52,522 bases of DNA, from NCBI RefSeq assembly GCF_030757795.1, contig NZ_JAUQWH010000047.1, positions 1 to 52,522 of the forward strand, read 5' to 3'. The position numbers and the translations under genes are program-made. Positions 23,328-32,200 of the stretch are shown piece by piece (within the stretch, counting starts at the first letter, position 1; every line of letters starts with the position of its first letter). The notes below the pieces were generated by a model. The model was not told the DNA's origin, searched no databases, and saw only the letters and a list, made by a program, of their open reading frames with translations. This stretch comes from Actinoplanes oryzae (GTDB taxonomy: Bacteria; Actinomycetota; Actinomycetes; Mycobacteriales; Micromonosporaceae).

Positions 23328-24755
23328 TCAGAGTACGAACTTGACGGGCGTGCCGCCCGGACGGGACACAGTCAGCTCCTTGAGATCCTTGGCGCCCGCG
23401 GACGTGATCGGCACGAGCAGCTCCTCGTCGCCGGCCGGCACGACCGACGAGAAGGTCTGCGAGCTCTTGCCGACGAGCACGACGTCGGCCGCGGGGCTGA
23501 AGCCGGAACCCGTGATGACCAGCGCGTCCTGCAACCCGGGCCACAGCCGGGTGCCATTGGCCTGCAGCGGCGAGCGGCGCAGCGCGACCTGGACGTCGAG
23601 CACCTCCACGTCCGGCAGCAGGCGCAGGGCGAGGATGCGTACCTCGCGCACGCGGTCCTGCAGCGTGATCAGCGAGGAGCGAACCGGTGTGCTGCCCACC
23701 CCGGAGAGGGTGAAGGTGCCGGCCGGGGGCACGGGCAGCGAGGCGATCACGTCGCCCAGGGCGTCGTCGAGCGTGTCGGCCTCCTCGGCGAAGGAGGCGA
23801 TGCCGTCCTGCCCGCCGAGGCGCAACCGGTCGGCGCCCGTACGCCCGAACGCCTCCACCCAGTCGAGCACCGACCCGAGGCTGACCGAGCGCCCGTTGGA
23901 CAGGACGGGCAGTTCGGTCTCGGCGCGCTCGACTTCCGCGCGTACCAGGGTGTCCCGGGTTTCCTCGACGGCACGGACCACGACGCTCAGGCCGCGCTCG
24001 ATCTGCACGATCTGGGTACCCAGGAACGGGCGGCCGCCGGCGAGCGGGTCGAGGAACACGCGGTCGGCGATCCACCCGGAGACCAGCGCGGCGCCGTCGC
24101 TGACGATCGTGCATAACGTGGTGAAGATCTGCTCGTCGCGGACGCTGGAGATGTTCTCGCGGATCATCCCGAAGACGTCGCGCAGCCGGCCCAGCAGCCC
24201 CTCCGCGGTGTCGGCGGTGACGGCCACGGGCGGCGTGCCGAGCACCGCGGCCTCCCCGGCGAACTCCGACAGCAGCTGGTCGACCCGGTCGATGTTGGGC
24301 CCGCCGGGGTAGGCGAGCTCCGCGAGGACCTGGTCCAAGGTGGTGTGCACGAGGGCGCGTACGTCGCGGATCTGGTCCTCGTCGGGCACCAGCTCGAGCG
24401 GCTGCAGCGGATCGAGGTTGCGGTAGATCGCGTCGCGCGACGCCGTGGCCCGCGCCACGATCGTGGCCTGCGCGCCGGTCAACGCCCCGCCCCCGTTCGC
24501 CGTGATCAGGCCGCCGGTGGACGGGCGGCGGTAGGAGAACTCGGTGCGGCCGTTGTACTCCTTCGTCTCGAACGCGCGGACCAGCAGCGCCTGGAAGTCC
24601 TGGCCGTTCTCCGGCTTGGCGCCCAGCACCGACTCGATCGCCGCGTCCACGATGCCGGCCCCGCCGGTGGCCTGCCCGTTCTTGCCGTTCCCGCCGTTCT
24701 GGTTGCGCGACAGGAAGGAAGCGGCCTCGATGATGGTCTGCTCGACGGTCGTCAT
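23328..24755 (-). CDS. Unknown protein with C-terminal IPT/TIG-like domain
   Basis: 475 residues. A Gly/Asn-rich segment (about 18-34) follows the N-terminal helix; the centre (about 85-340) is helical with long heptad-like stretches (VEETRDTLVRAEVERAETEL). The last 85 residues contain LVITGSGFSPAADVVLVG and end in VSRPGGTPVKFVL, the pattern of IPT/TIG immunoglobulin-like folds. Such folds occur in surface and DNA-binding proteins. No signal peptide is visible. ATG at 24755 has GAGGAG upstream. I cannot name a function; an adhesion or scaffold role is possible given the Ig-like tail. Confidence 0.78.
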   Translation of the reverse strand: MTTVEQTIIEAASFLSRNQNGGNGKNGQATGGAGIVDAAIESVLGAKPENGQDFQALLVRAFETKEYNGRTEFSYRRPSTGGLITANGGGALTGAQATIVARATASRDAIYRNLDPLQPLELVPDEDQIRDVRALVHTTLDQVLAELAYPGGPNIDRVDQLLSEFAGEAAVLGTPPVAVTADTAEGLLGRLRDVFGMIRENISSVRDEQIFTTLCTIVSDGAALVSGWIADRVFLDPLAGGRPFLGTQIVQIERGLSVVVRAVEETRDTLVRAEVERAETELPVLSNGRSVSLGSVLDWVEAFGRTGADRLRLGGQDGIASFAEEADTLDDALGDVIASLPVPPAGTFTLSGVGSTPVRSSLITLQDRVREVRILALRLLPDVEVLDVQVALRRSPLQANGTRLWPGLQDALVITGSGFSPAADVVLVGKSSQTFSSVVPAGDEELLVPITSAGAKDLKELTVSRPGGTPVKFVL

Positions 24756-24771
24756 GACGTACTCCTCGCGG

Positions 24772-26064
24772 TCAGCGGCGGGCCAGTTGGCGGTAGAACG
24801 CGGTGGTGATGCGCCCCGGTGGGGCGAGTCCCCGGTCGAGCGCGGAGCGGGCGGCGCCGATCAGGAAGCGCTCCGGGATCACGCCCGGATCGGTGCCCCG
24901 CGCGAGGCGTTGCGCCGCCTCGTCGACCATGGCCTGCTCCTTCGGCGCGAAGCGGAGCACCTCCGTCAGCCGACGACCACCGAGCGACGGGTACGGCGTC
25001 AGGCACATCGCCTCCACGACCAGCGGCACGACCCGCGGCGCGCCGCGCAGGACGACCGGCGGGATCGAGCCGCCCGGGTCGCCGGGGTAGAGCCGGGCCC
25101 ACAGCCGGGCGTACTGGTCGGCCTGGGCCCCGAAACCCATCCGGCGCAACAGGTCGATGCTCAGACCCGGGCGCAGGTACGGGGTCGGGTGCGGCCCGGT
25201 CCGGCTGTACGCGACCACCGTGGCGGGCGCCCGGCCGACCACGTCCAGCAGGGAGGCCACCACGGCCGGGCCGCCGAGCAGCAGCGCGCACAGATCGGCG
25301 AAGGTCTCCCGGTGCCAGCGGAGCCACACCGCGCGTACGGGATCGGGCACGCCGGCCTCCGCGAGCACCCGCGCCAGCCGCTGCGGGATCGCCCGCGCGA
25401 GCCCGAGATCGTTCTGCAGGTTGTGGCTGACCTCGTGCAGCACGGCGCCGAGCGTCCACGGGTTGACCAGCCGGTGGTACGGGAGCTGGATCAGCGGGAA
25501 CGGGTTGAGCCGGCTGCCCAGGCGCCGCAGCGGGATGTTGCGCCGGAACGTCGCCGGCGAGAACCCGGTCCGCATGTACGAGAACGGCGCCGGCGCCGGG
25601 ATCGAGCGCGCGGTGCCCAGATTGACGTACGCGGTCTGGTAGCAGTCCAGCGCGATCCGGTCACAGGCGTGCAGCCGGTCCGCGACCCGCGACTGGCGCT
25701 GGCCGAACAGCTCGAAGTAGAAGTCCCACACCCGCTCGACGGCCCGGACCCACACGTGCGCGCGTTCCTTGTGCCGCAGCACCCGGTGCAGCGCCGGGGT
25801 CGCCGGATCGCCGGTCGCCGCCCGCACCGCCTCGACCGCGGCGCGCGTCTCGGTGGTCAGGGTCGCGCGCAGCTCGGCCATGAGCCGGTTGACCTCGCGG
25901 ACATGCCCGGCACTGGGCGCGCCCGGGGCGCTGCCGAACTCCTCCTCGCCGAACGGGCGCAGCGCGGTCAGGTGCCGTTCGACGTTGACCGCCTGGGTGG
26001 CGAGCCAGCCGGGCAGCAGCGCCGCGGCGGCCGGTGCGGGTCTTGCCGCGACCGCAGTGCTCAC
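24772..26064 (-). CDS. Putative HExxH zinc metalloprotease
   Basis: 430 residues. The zincin motif LHEVSHNLQND (His210, Glu211, His214) and a downstream HRETFADLCALLLGG with Glu253 as likely third ligand give the gluzincin pattern HExxH...ExxAD. The region 95-205 is helical and aromatic; after the active site comes a segment rich in Pro/Gly/Arg. The N-terminus is Ala-rich but lacks a typical signal peptide cleavage site. GTG start at 26064 overlaps the stop of the previous gene (GTGA). I do not recognise a named peptidase family, but the metal-binding residues are all present, so it should be catalytically competent. Confidence 0.82.
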   Translation of the reverse strand: MSTAVAARPAPAAAALLPGWLATQAVNVERHLTALRPFGEEEFGSAPGAPSAGHVREVNRLMAELRATLTTETRAAVEAVRAATGDPATPALHRVLRHKERAHVWVRAVERVWDFYFELFGQRQSRVADRLHACDRIALDCYQTAYVNLGTARSIPAPAPFSYMRTGFSPATFRRNIPLRRLGSRLNPFPLIQLPYHRLVNPWTLGAVLHEVSHNLQNDLGLARAIPQRLARVLAEAGVPDPVRAVWLRWHRETFADLCALLLGGPAVVASLLDVVGRAPATVVAYSRTGPHPTPYLRPGLSIDLLRRMGFGAQADQYARLWARLYPGDPGGSIPPVVLRGAPRVVPLVVEAMCLTPYPSLGGRRLTEVLRFAPKEQAMVDEAAQRLARGTDPGVIPERFLIGAARSALDRGLAPPGRITTAFYRQLARR

Positions 26065-26675
26065 GACGGCTCCTGACGGATCGTGGCGTGGAAGCGGGCG
26101 TCGGCCGTGGCCGAGGAGGTCCACGCGGCGACGCACGCGACGGGATCGGCCAGCAGCCGGCGGGCCGCGGCGGCCAGGGCGACGACCGGGTCGCTGCGGT
26201 CGGACGCCGCCTCGCCGACCAGGGCGGGCACCAGGCGGAGCAGGGGGCGGATCGCGGGGTCGGAGTGCAGGCCGCGGACCAGGGCGGTCACCGCCGGCAC
26301 CAGCACGGGTACGCTCCCCGGCGCGCCCGCCACGCCCACCATGGCCCCGCCCGCGGCGGTGGCCTCGCCCTCCGACGCGGCGTCCGCGGCCAGGTGCCCC
26401 AGGTGTTCCAGCAGGTCGCCGGGGGCCGGGCCGGTGGGCGCGTACCGGCCGTTGGGCAACCGCGACCGCATCCCCGCCGGCTCCGGCGCGGCGGGCGGGC
26501 CCGGCACCACGTGGCGCAGCACCAGCCGGTGCGCCGCCTCGGCCAGATCCCGCAGCGGGCGCGGGGCGGGATCCCGGCGCGCGGCCCCGGCGAGACGGCG
26601 GAAGAACTGCTCCGTCTCGCCGGGGGCGGTCCCGTCCGCGGCGCCGGCCGTGCCGTTCAAGGAGTGGAGGGTCAC
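26061..26675 (-). CDS. Unknown helical protein related to the neighbouring acidic protein
   Basis: 204 residues, alanine-rich and helical. It shares two features with the next upstream gene product: an FFRRLAG-type segment near residue 22, which is like EEFFRRALRSAG in the EFE protein, and a block LVPAVTALVRGL ... IRPLLRLVPALVG that aligns with VIAPLVRGSAAL ... LRPAIRMVPSIVRG. I infer a common ancestral domain. The frame is open far upstream, but the GTG at 26675 gives a start 14 bases after the upstream stop. No signal peptide is visible. Function unknown. Confidence 0.7.
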   Translation of the reverse strand: MTLHSLNGTAGAADGTAPGETEQFFRRLAGAARRDPAPRPLRDLAEAAHRLVLRHVVPGPPAAPEPAGMRSRLPNGRYAPTGPAPGDLLEHLGHLAADAASEGEATAAGGAMVGVAGAPGSVPVLVPAVTALVRGLHSDPAIRPLLRLVPALVGEAASDRSDPVVALAAAARRLLADPVACVAAWTSSATADARFHATIRQEPS

Positions 26676-26689
26676 CGTTGGCCGCCGTC

Positions 26690-27727
26690 TCAGAAGCGGC
26701 GGGCGGGCTGCTGGCTCCGTCCGGGCGCCCCGCGGCGACCGGCCGGCGGCAGGCCACCGCGGCGGCCCGGCTGGCGGCGGGCGGGGCTGTGCCCGTTCGA
26801 GCCGCGCTGACCAGGTGCCGGACGGCCCACGGCGGGAGTGGTCCGCCGCACCGCGGTCACGGTGCCCCGGGCGTTGGTGGCGAGGGCGCGGCGGGCGGCG
26901 GCGGGGCGGCCCAGCACGCGACGCGTCTGACCGGCCATGACCTGCGCGGCCCGGCGCGGGGTAGGCCGGCGGCCGGCGGCACTCTGGCGGCACAGGGCGC
27001 GGGCGGTGCCCCGGACGATCGACGGCACCATCCGGATCGCCGGGCGCAGGTTGCGGCGCCGCCACAGCAGCCGGGTCAGGGCCGCGGAGCCGCGCACCAG
27101 CGGCGCGATGACCTGCTCCAGCTCGGCGCGCTCCCGGGGGCTCAGCGCGTTCACGGTGGCGGCCCCGATCATCGCCTCCGCCTCGGCCTCGGTGGCGGCG
27201 CGGGAGGCCACGGCGGCCATCATCTCGGCAAGCGCCTGGGCCGGGGTGGCGGCCATCTCCTCGTACTCGTCCTCGGACTCGCCCTCGTCCTCGAACTCGT
27301 CCTCGTACTCCTCCTCGAACTCGCCCTCGCGCAGCAGCTGGGCCACGCCGCGCCCGAGGGTGGCGCCCAGCGGCCCGCCGACGGCACCGCCGACGATCGG
27401 GGCGGCGACCCGGGCGACCTGCCGCAGCACCGGCGCGGCCCGGCGCACGAACCGGCCGGCGGAACGCAGGGCCCGGCGGAAGAACTCCTCCGCCTCGTCC
27501 TCGCCCTCGTACTCCCCCTCGTCCTCGAACTCGAACTCGTCCTCGAACTCGCCCTGGCCCGGCCCGGCGTAGTCCTCGAACTCGTCCTCCTCCTCGCCCT
27601 GGCCGCCGAGCAGCCCGCCGATGCCCCGCGCGATGGTTCCGAGGAACTCCTCGCCCTCCTCCTCGAACTCCGCCTCGTACTCGAACTCATCCTCGGTCTC
27701 GTAGAGCGTGCGCTGGCCAGTAGCCAT
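26690..27727 (-). CDS. Acidic EFE-repeat protein with basic C-terminus
   Basis: 345 residues with a striking layout. Residues 10-80 and 134-162 are low-complexity acidic stretches of Glu/Asp alternating with Phe/Tyr (DEFEYEAEFEEEGEEF type). Between them is a hydrophobic, Gly-rich segment (VARVAAPIVGGAVGGPLG) that could insert in a membrane or pack as a glycine zipper. From about 170 to 235 a helical domain is shared with the next gene product, and the last 110 residues are Arg/Pro-rich and strongly basic. The protein is thus a charge dipole. ATG at 27727 gives the shortest full version. Acidic aromatic repeats of this kind occur in poorly characterised bacterial proteins; I know no function. 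Confidence 0.8.
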   Translation of the reverse strand: MATGQRTLYETEDEFEYEAEFEEEGEEFLGTIARGIGGLLGGQGEEEDEFEDYAGPGQGEFEDEFEFEDEGEYEGEDEAEEFFRRALRSAGRFVRRAAPVLRQVARVAAPIVGGAVGGPLGATLGRGVAQLLREGEFEEEYEDEFEDEGESEDEYEEMAATPAQALAEMMAAVASRAATEAEAEAMIGAATVNALSPRERAELEQVIAPLVRGSAALTRLLWRRRNLRPAIRMVPSIVRGTARALCRQSAAGRRPTPRRAAQVMAGQTRRVLGRPAAARRALATNARGTVTAVRRTTPAVGRPAPGQRGSNGHSPARRQPGRRGGLPPAGRRGAPGRSQQPARRF

Positions 27728-27762
27728 CTCCGGACCCTCCCTCGCGCGGATTCCTACGCCGG

Positions 27763-28185
27763 TCAGGAAACCGTGTCCGCCCGTTCGGGGACAGTCGCGT
27801 CTTCGGGGGAGACATCTCTGTGCGTCGCTCGAACGTGCGACTCGCTGCCCAGCAGCCGGGCCACCATCGCGGCCCGCGAGTTGACGCCCAGCTTCGAGAA
27901 GATCCGCCGCAGATGCGTGGCCACCGTCCACGCGCTGATGCCCAGGTGGTCGGCGATGGCCTGATTGGTCTGCCCGGCCGCGACCATCCGGGTGATCTCG
28001 AGCTCGCGCGGGCTCAGCGAGGCGGGCAGGGCCGCCCGCGAGCACCGGCACCGCACACCGTCCACAGTCACATCGAGCAGCCACGCCTCCCCCGGCGCCA
28101 CGGTCGCCACCGGCGGCGGATTGCGGGCCAGGGCGGCGACGAGCCGGCGTACCAGCTCGCGGACCTCGGGGTCGTCATGCGTCAT
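27763..28185 (-). CDS. Small LuxR-type HTH regulator
   Basis: 140 residues. The C-terminal half carries a complete LuxR/GerE helix-turn-helix: LSPRELEITRMVAAGQTNQA followed by IADHLGISAWTVATHLRRIF and SKLGVNSRAAMVARLL (about 59-112). The N-terminal 55 residues are short and contain two cysteines (VRCRCSR), too small for a receiver domain. The ATG at 28185 has AGGAGG four to nine bases upstream. It is the first gene of the leftward run that includes the EFE protein and proteases, 35 bases upstream of the EFE gene, and is the natural candidate for its regulator. Confidence 0.88.
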   Translation of the reverse strand: MTHDDPEVRELVRRLVAALARNPPPVATVAPGEAWLLDVTVDGVRCRCSRAALPASLSPRELEITRMVAAGQTNQAIADHLGISAWTVATHLRRIFSKLGVNSRAAMVARLLGSESHVRATHRDVSPEDATVPERADTVS

Positions 28186-28286
28186 GATGCCTCCTGTCCG
28201 CGCCGGTGCGTGCAGTAGGGCATCCAACCTAGACCGGGCCGACCAGGCACGGAAGGTGACTGACGGCATCCCGTCGCAGGGGCGGA

Positions 28287-29047
28287 TCACCAGGTCTCCA
28301 GGCCGGCATCTCGACGCTGCGCGCCGATGACGTGGTCGGCCAGCTTGCGGACGGTGGCGGCCTGGGTCGTGCTCGCGGGCAGAGTGAGACCGGCCGCGGC
28401 GGCGATCGCGATCAGGTCGGCCTTGGTCGCCTTCGGACGGCGTGGCGGCAGCGGTCGGCGCGACTGCAGGATCGCCACTCTCGCCGGCCTCGGCGAAGTA
28501 GCTCGGATTGCTGCGGACGGAGGACTCGAGCACCCGCATGCAGCAGGCCGCCCGCAAGTTCTCGATCGGGCTCCGCTGGGCGATCACCGGCAGCTCCGAG
28601 CGGACCTGGGTCATCGCGAAGGAGACGCCGGCGAAGCGCGGATCGATGCGCTCGCCGTTCCGTTCCGCCCCGGCCTCGTTGTATCGCTGAGCGAGCCGCC
28701 TGGCGCTCACCTTGAGGTAGCCGATGCCGATGGTCGACAGGTAGTCGGGTTTCGCCGGCACGAGGATGAAGTCGCTCGCCACGATCCCGGTCTTGGTGAC
28801 CAGGCCGAAGTTCGGCGCGCAGTCGAGCAGGACCAAGTCGTAACCCTGGAAGGCCGGGGCGGCCCGCAGCGCCTCGGCGAGGTAACCGTGCACCTGCAGG
28901 CCGCTCGCGCAGCTCGGTTCTCCACTCCTCGACGGTGAAGAACGAGAAGGTGAGGTTGGTCTGCGGGTCCGGGTCGACCATCAACACGCGGTCGCGGTCG
29001 CGGCCACGGCCCGCCGGGGCCATGTCAGCGATCCGACACCGAGCCAC
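28287..29047 (-). pseudogene. Decayed copy of the ParA/Rho-N-like module
   Basis: Pieces of the module intact at 18777-20212 are found in two frames. Frame one (about 29000-28900) matches ParA residues 33-61 (VLMVDPDPQTNLTFSFFTVE); the Walker A motif is missing. Frame two (about 28897-28490) resumes at the equivalent of residue 135 and runs to about 275 (YDLVLLDCAPNFGLVTKTG), so about 73 residues are deleted at a frame-changing junction. A third junction then joins it to the last 48 residues of the Rho-N-like protein (KATKADLIAIAAAAGL), ending at 28287 in ETW. Three deletions and two frame changes leave no functional ATPase. Some of the Rho-N-like tail could still be translated as a 63-residue peptide. 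Confidence 0.88.
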
Positions 29048-29242
29048 TGATCCGGCTATTCACCAGGGACAGCACCTTCCGCCGTGGCCCTACGGGGTCA
29101 CCGAAAAGGAAGCGAGCGTTGCCCTCCGTTTGAGCGGCAAGGACGGTGGTGCGGCGGCCGACGCAGAGGTGCAGAGGCCGCAAGTGCTGGGGCCGAGGTG
29201 GCGCAGAGGGCCGCCCGCGCGCCTGGTCCACAATGGGTGACT
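29048..29242. promoter_or_regulatory. Intergenic region upstream of the NLR-like gene
   Basis: 195 bases between the ParA remnant (leftward) and the STAND-TPR gene (rightward). Composition is mixed and no clear palindrome, hairpin or promoter hexamers stand out. It presumably contains the rightward gene's promoter. Short open frames here lack coding bias. Confidence 0.3.
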
Positions 29243-32200
29243 ATGAAGGGCCAGAGCGTCAGGAACAGCATCGTGTTCGGCGACGTCATCCAGGTGCAGG
29301 CCGATGGTGACGTCGTCATCGAGCGGTCCCGCGCGCCGTACCGGGTCACCGAGTTTCCGGGCCCTTCCGCGACGCTGAGTCTGGAGCAGGCCGTTCGCCA
29401 GCCGAGCCGCCTGCTGCACGCGCGCTACGCCGTCGTGCCCTTCCAGGGCCGTGACGACGTGCTGCGGCATCTGACCGGATGGCTGGCCGGGCCGGACCCG
29501 GTGGCAATCCACCTGCTGCACGGACCTGGCGGTCAGGGCAAGAGCCGGCTCGCAGCCGAGTTCGCCCGGCGCTCCCGGCAGTCCGGCTGGCAGGTCTGGC
29601 GGGCCGATCACGGCGCGGAGCCGGGGTCGAGCACCGTCCCGCTGCCCGCCGCGGGCCGTGGGCTGCTGGTCGTCGTCGACTACGCCGACCGCTGGCCGGC
29701 CGGCGACCTGGAAATGCTGGTCCGTCACCTACAATCCGTCGCAGCGCGAACCGGAGCGATCGTGCGTGTCCTGTTGCTGGCGCGCGCGGCGGGCTTCTGG
29801 TGGTCGGTGGCCGGCACCGGCTTCGATGCCGGAACCGAGGACATCCGGCTCGACGCGCTGTCCGGCCCGGCCGGTCGCGACGACCAGTTCCGCCAGGCCC
29901 GCGACGCGTTCGCCCGGGCGCTGGGCCGGGACGCCGACCTGATCGAGCCCCCGGCGGAACTCGCTGGGAACGACTTCACGCACGTCCTGGCCGTGCACAT
30001 GGCCGCCTTGGTGGCGGTGGACGCCACGATCACCCGTACCGGTGTCCCCACCTCGGCCCCGGGCATCTCGGAGTACCTACTGCACCGGGAAAGGGCTTAC
30101 TGGAGTGGTCTCGGGCTGCGAACCGATCCCGCCACACTGGGCCGTACCGTGTTCGCCGCGACCTTCGTCGGCGCCCTGCCGCCACGACAGGCCGTCGAGG
30201 CCCTCATAGCCGCCGACCTGGCCCGCGACCACGAGCACGCGCGCCGGATCCTCGACGATCACACCACCTGCTACCCGCCCGAACTCGACCGGACCGTCCT
30301 CGAGCCGTTGCACCCGGACCGGCTCGGCGAGGACTTCCTGGCGCTGACCCTGCCGGGGGCCCGGCGGCCGACGGCGTTCACCGACGCATGGTCGGCCGAG
30401 GTACCCCGATCGGTTCTCAACCCGAATGCGGTGACCGTCCTGATCGAGACCGCTCACCGCTGGCCGCACGTCGCCCGCGACCATCTCTTCCCGATGCTGC
30501 GTGCGGAGCCGCAACTCGCCGCGGCGGCCGGCGGGGCCGCGCTCGTCCGGCTCGCCACCGTGCCCGAGCCCGATCATGAGGTGCTGGGGACGGTGGGCGC
30601 GCTGATCGCCGAGTCCAAGCTCCGGGGGTTCGAGGCTGGGCTGGCCGCCATCGCCACGGTGCTCGCGCCTTCGCTGCTCGATCGGGCCAAGGATGACTGG
30701 GAGCGGGCAGAGCTGAGGTTCAGTCACGCCGAGGCGTTGTCCCGGGCCGGACGCTACGACGACGCCCTGCCGTTGTACCGGGCCGCGGCGCGGTACTTCG
30801 AGGGGCGGCCGGACCTGCGTCCCTTCCTCGCCGAGACGCTGATCAGCGAGAGTGAGATTCTGGCCCGGGCCGGCCGGCATGCCGAAGCGCTCGGCCTGGC
30901 CGAGGAGGCCGTCGCCCACGCCCGGCGCGCCGCGGCTGACGACGACGGGCACACGTCGCTGCTCGCCAAATGCCTCAATCTGCTGGGGGCACGGCTGGAG
31001 GACAGCGGGCGTCTGGACCGGGCGCTCGCCATTGTCGAGGAGGGTGCCGCTCTGGTCAGGGGGCTCGGCGAGGACTCCCTCAATCTGGCCGTTCACGAGA
31101 TGACGCTGGGTAGCCGGCTGCTGGATGTGGGAAGGTCCGAAGAAAGCCTGGCGGTGACGGAGGACGCACTTCGTCTGTTACGCCGGCTCGCCGCCGATGA
31201 TTCGCGAGCGGACTACGACGCCGAAATCGCCATCGCCCTCAACAACGTGGCGGCCGTTTACCTCAGTCTCGGTCGTCATCACGAGACGGACCGGACCAAC
31301 GACGAGTTGCTCGAGATCCGACGCCGGCTCGCAGCCGTGGACCCGGTGAATTACGCCGTGGCCCTCGGCGGCTCGTTGAACAACGTGGCAAGCACCCACC
31401 TTCGACGAGGCCGCTTTGCCGAGGGCGTCGCGCTCGCCGGCGAAGCCGTCGCGGTCTTGCGGGAGCACAATCCACCACACGCGCCGGCACTGCTGGGCCA
31501 AGCATTGACCAACTATGCCAGCGCGCTCTATCAGCTCAAGCGGTTCTCCGAAGCGTTAGCCGCCGGTCAGGAAGCCGCTGACGTACTGAGCCGTCCGGCC
31601 GTGGAGCACAACCCCGCGCTGCGAGCCGATCGGGCGAAGGTCTGCATCAGTCTCGCGTCCATCCAGAGCGCTTTGGGCCGCACCGAGGAAGCGTTCGAGA
31701 CCTCCGGTGAAGCCGTCAGTCTGCTGCGCGCCCTCCCCGCAGGATCTTCTGAGGGACAACAGCCGTGGTTGGCCTTGGCACTGATGAATCGTGGCAAGCT
31801 GGCGAGCGACCGGGACCGCATCGAGGATGCCACTCGGCTTACGGCTGAGGCGATCGCGCTCTACCGAGAGCTTCCCGGGCAACGCTCCTTTCTCGCCCAG
31901 GCGTTGACCAACCAGTGCATGAATTTTTCCCAAGCCGGCCGCATGGGTGAGGCGATCCCCCTGGGCGAGGAAGCCGTCATCCTCCGACGGGAGCTGGCCG
32001 CGGACAATCCTGGAGCTGAACGGAGCCAACTGGCCGATGCACTCGCCGCGATCAGCGCACCGCTTCTGATGGCTGACCGGACCTCGGAGAGCAAGGCAAG
32101 CCGGGCGGAGGCGCTCCGCATCTACGAGGAGCTGGCTGCCGAACAGCCGCGACTCTTCGCGGCGGGCGTCGCCGAGATGCGGGAACGCTTTGCCCTGCTC

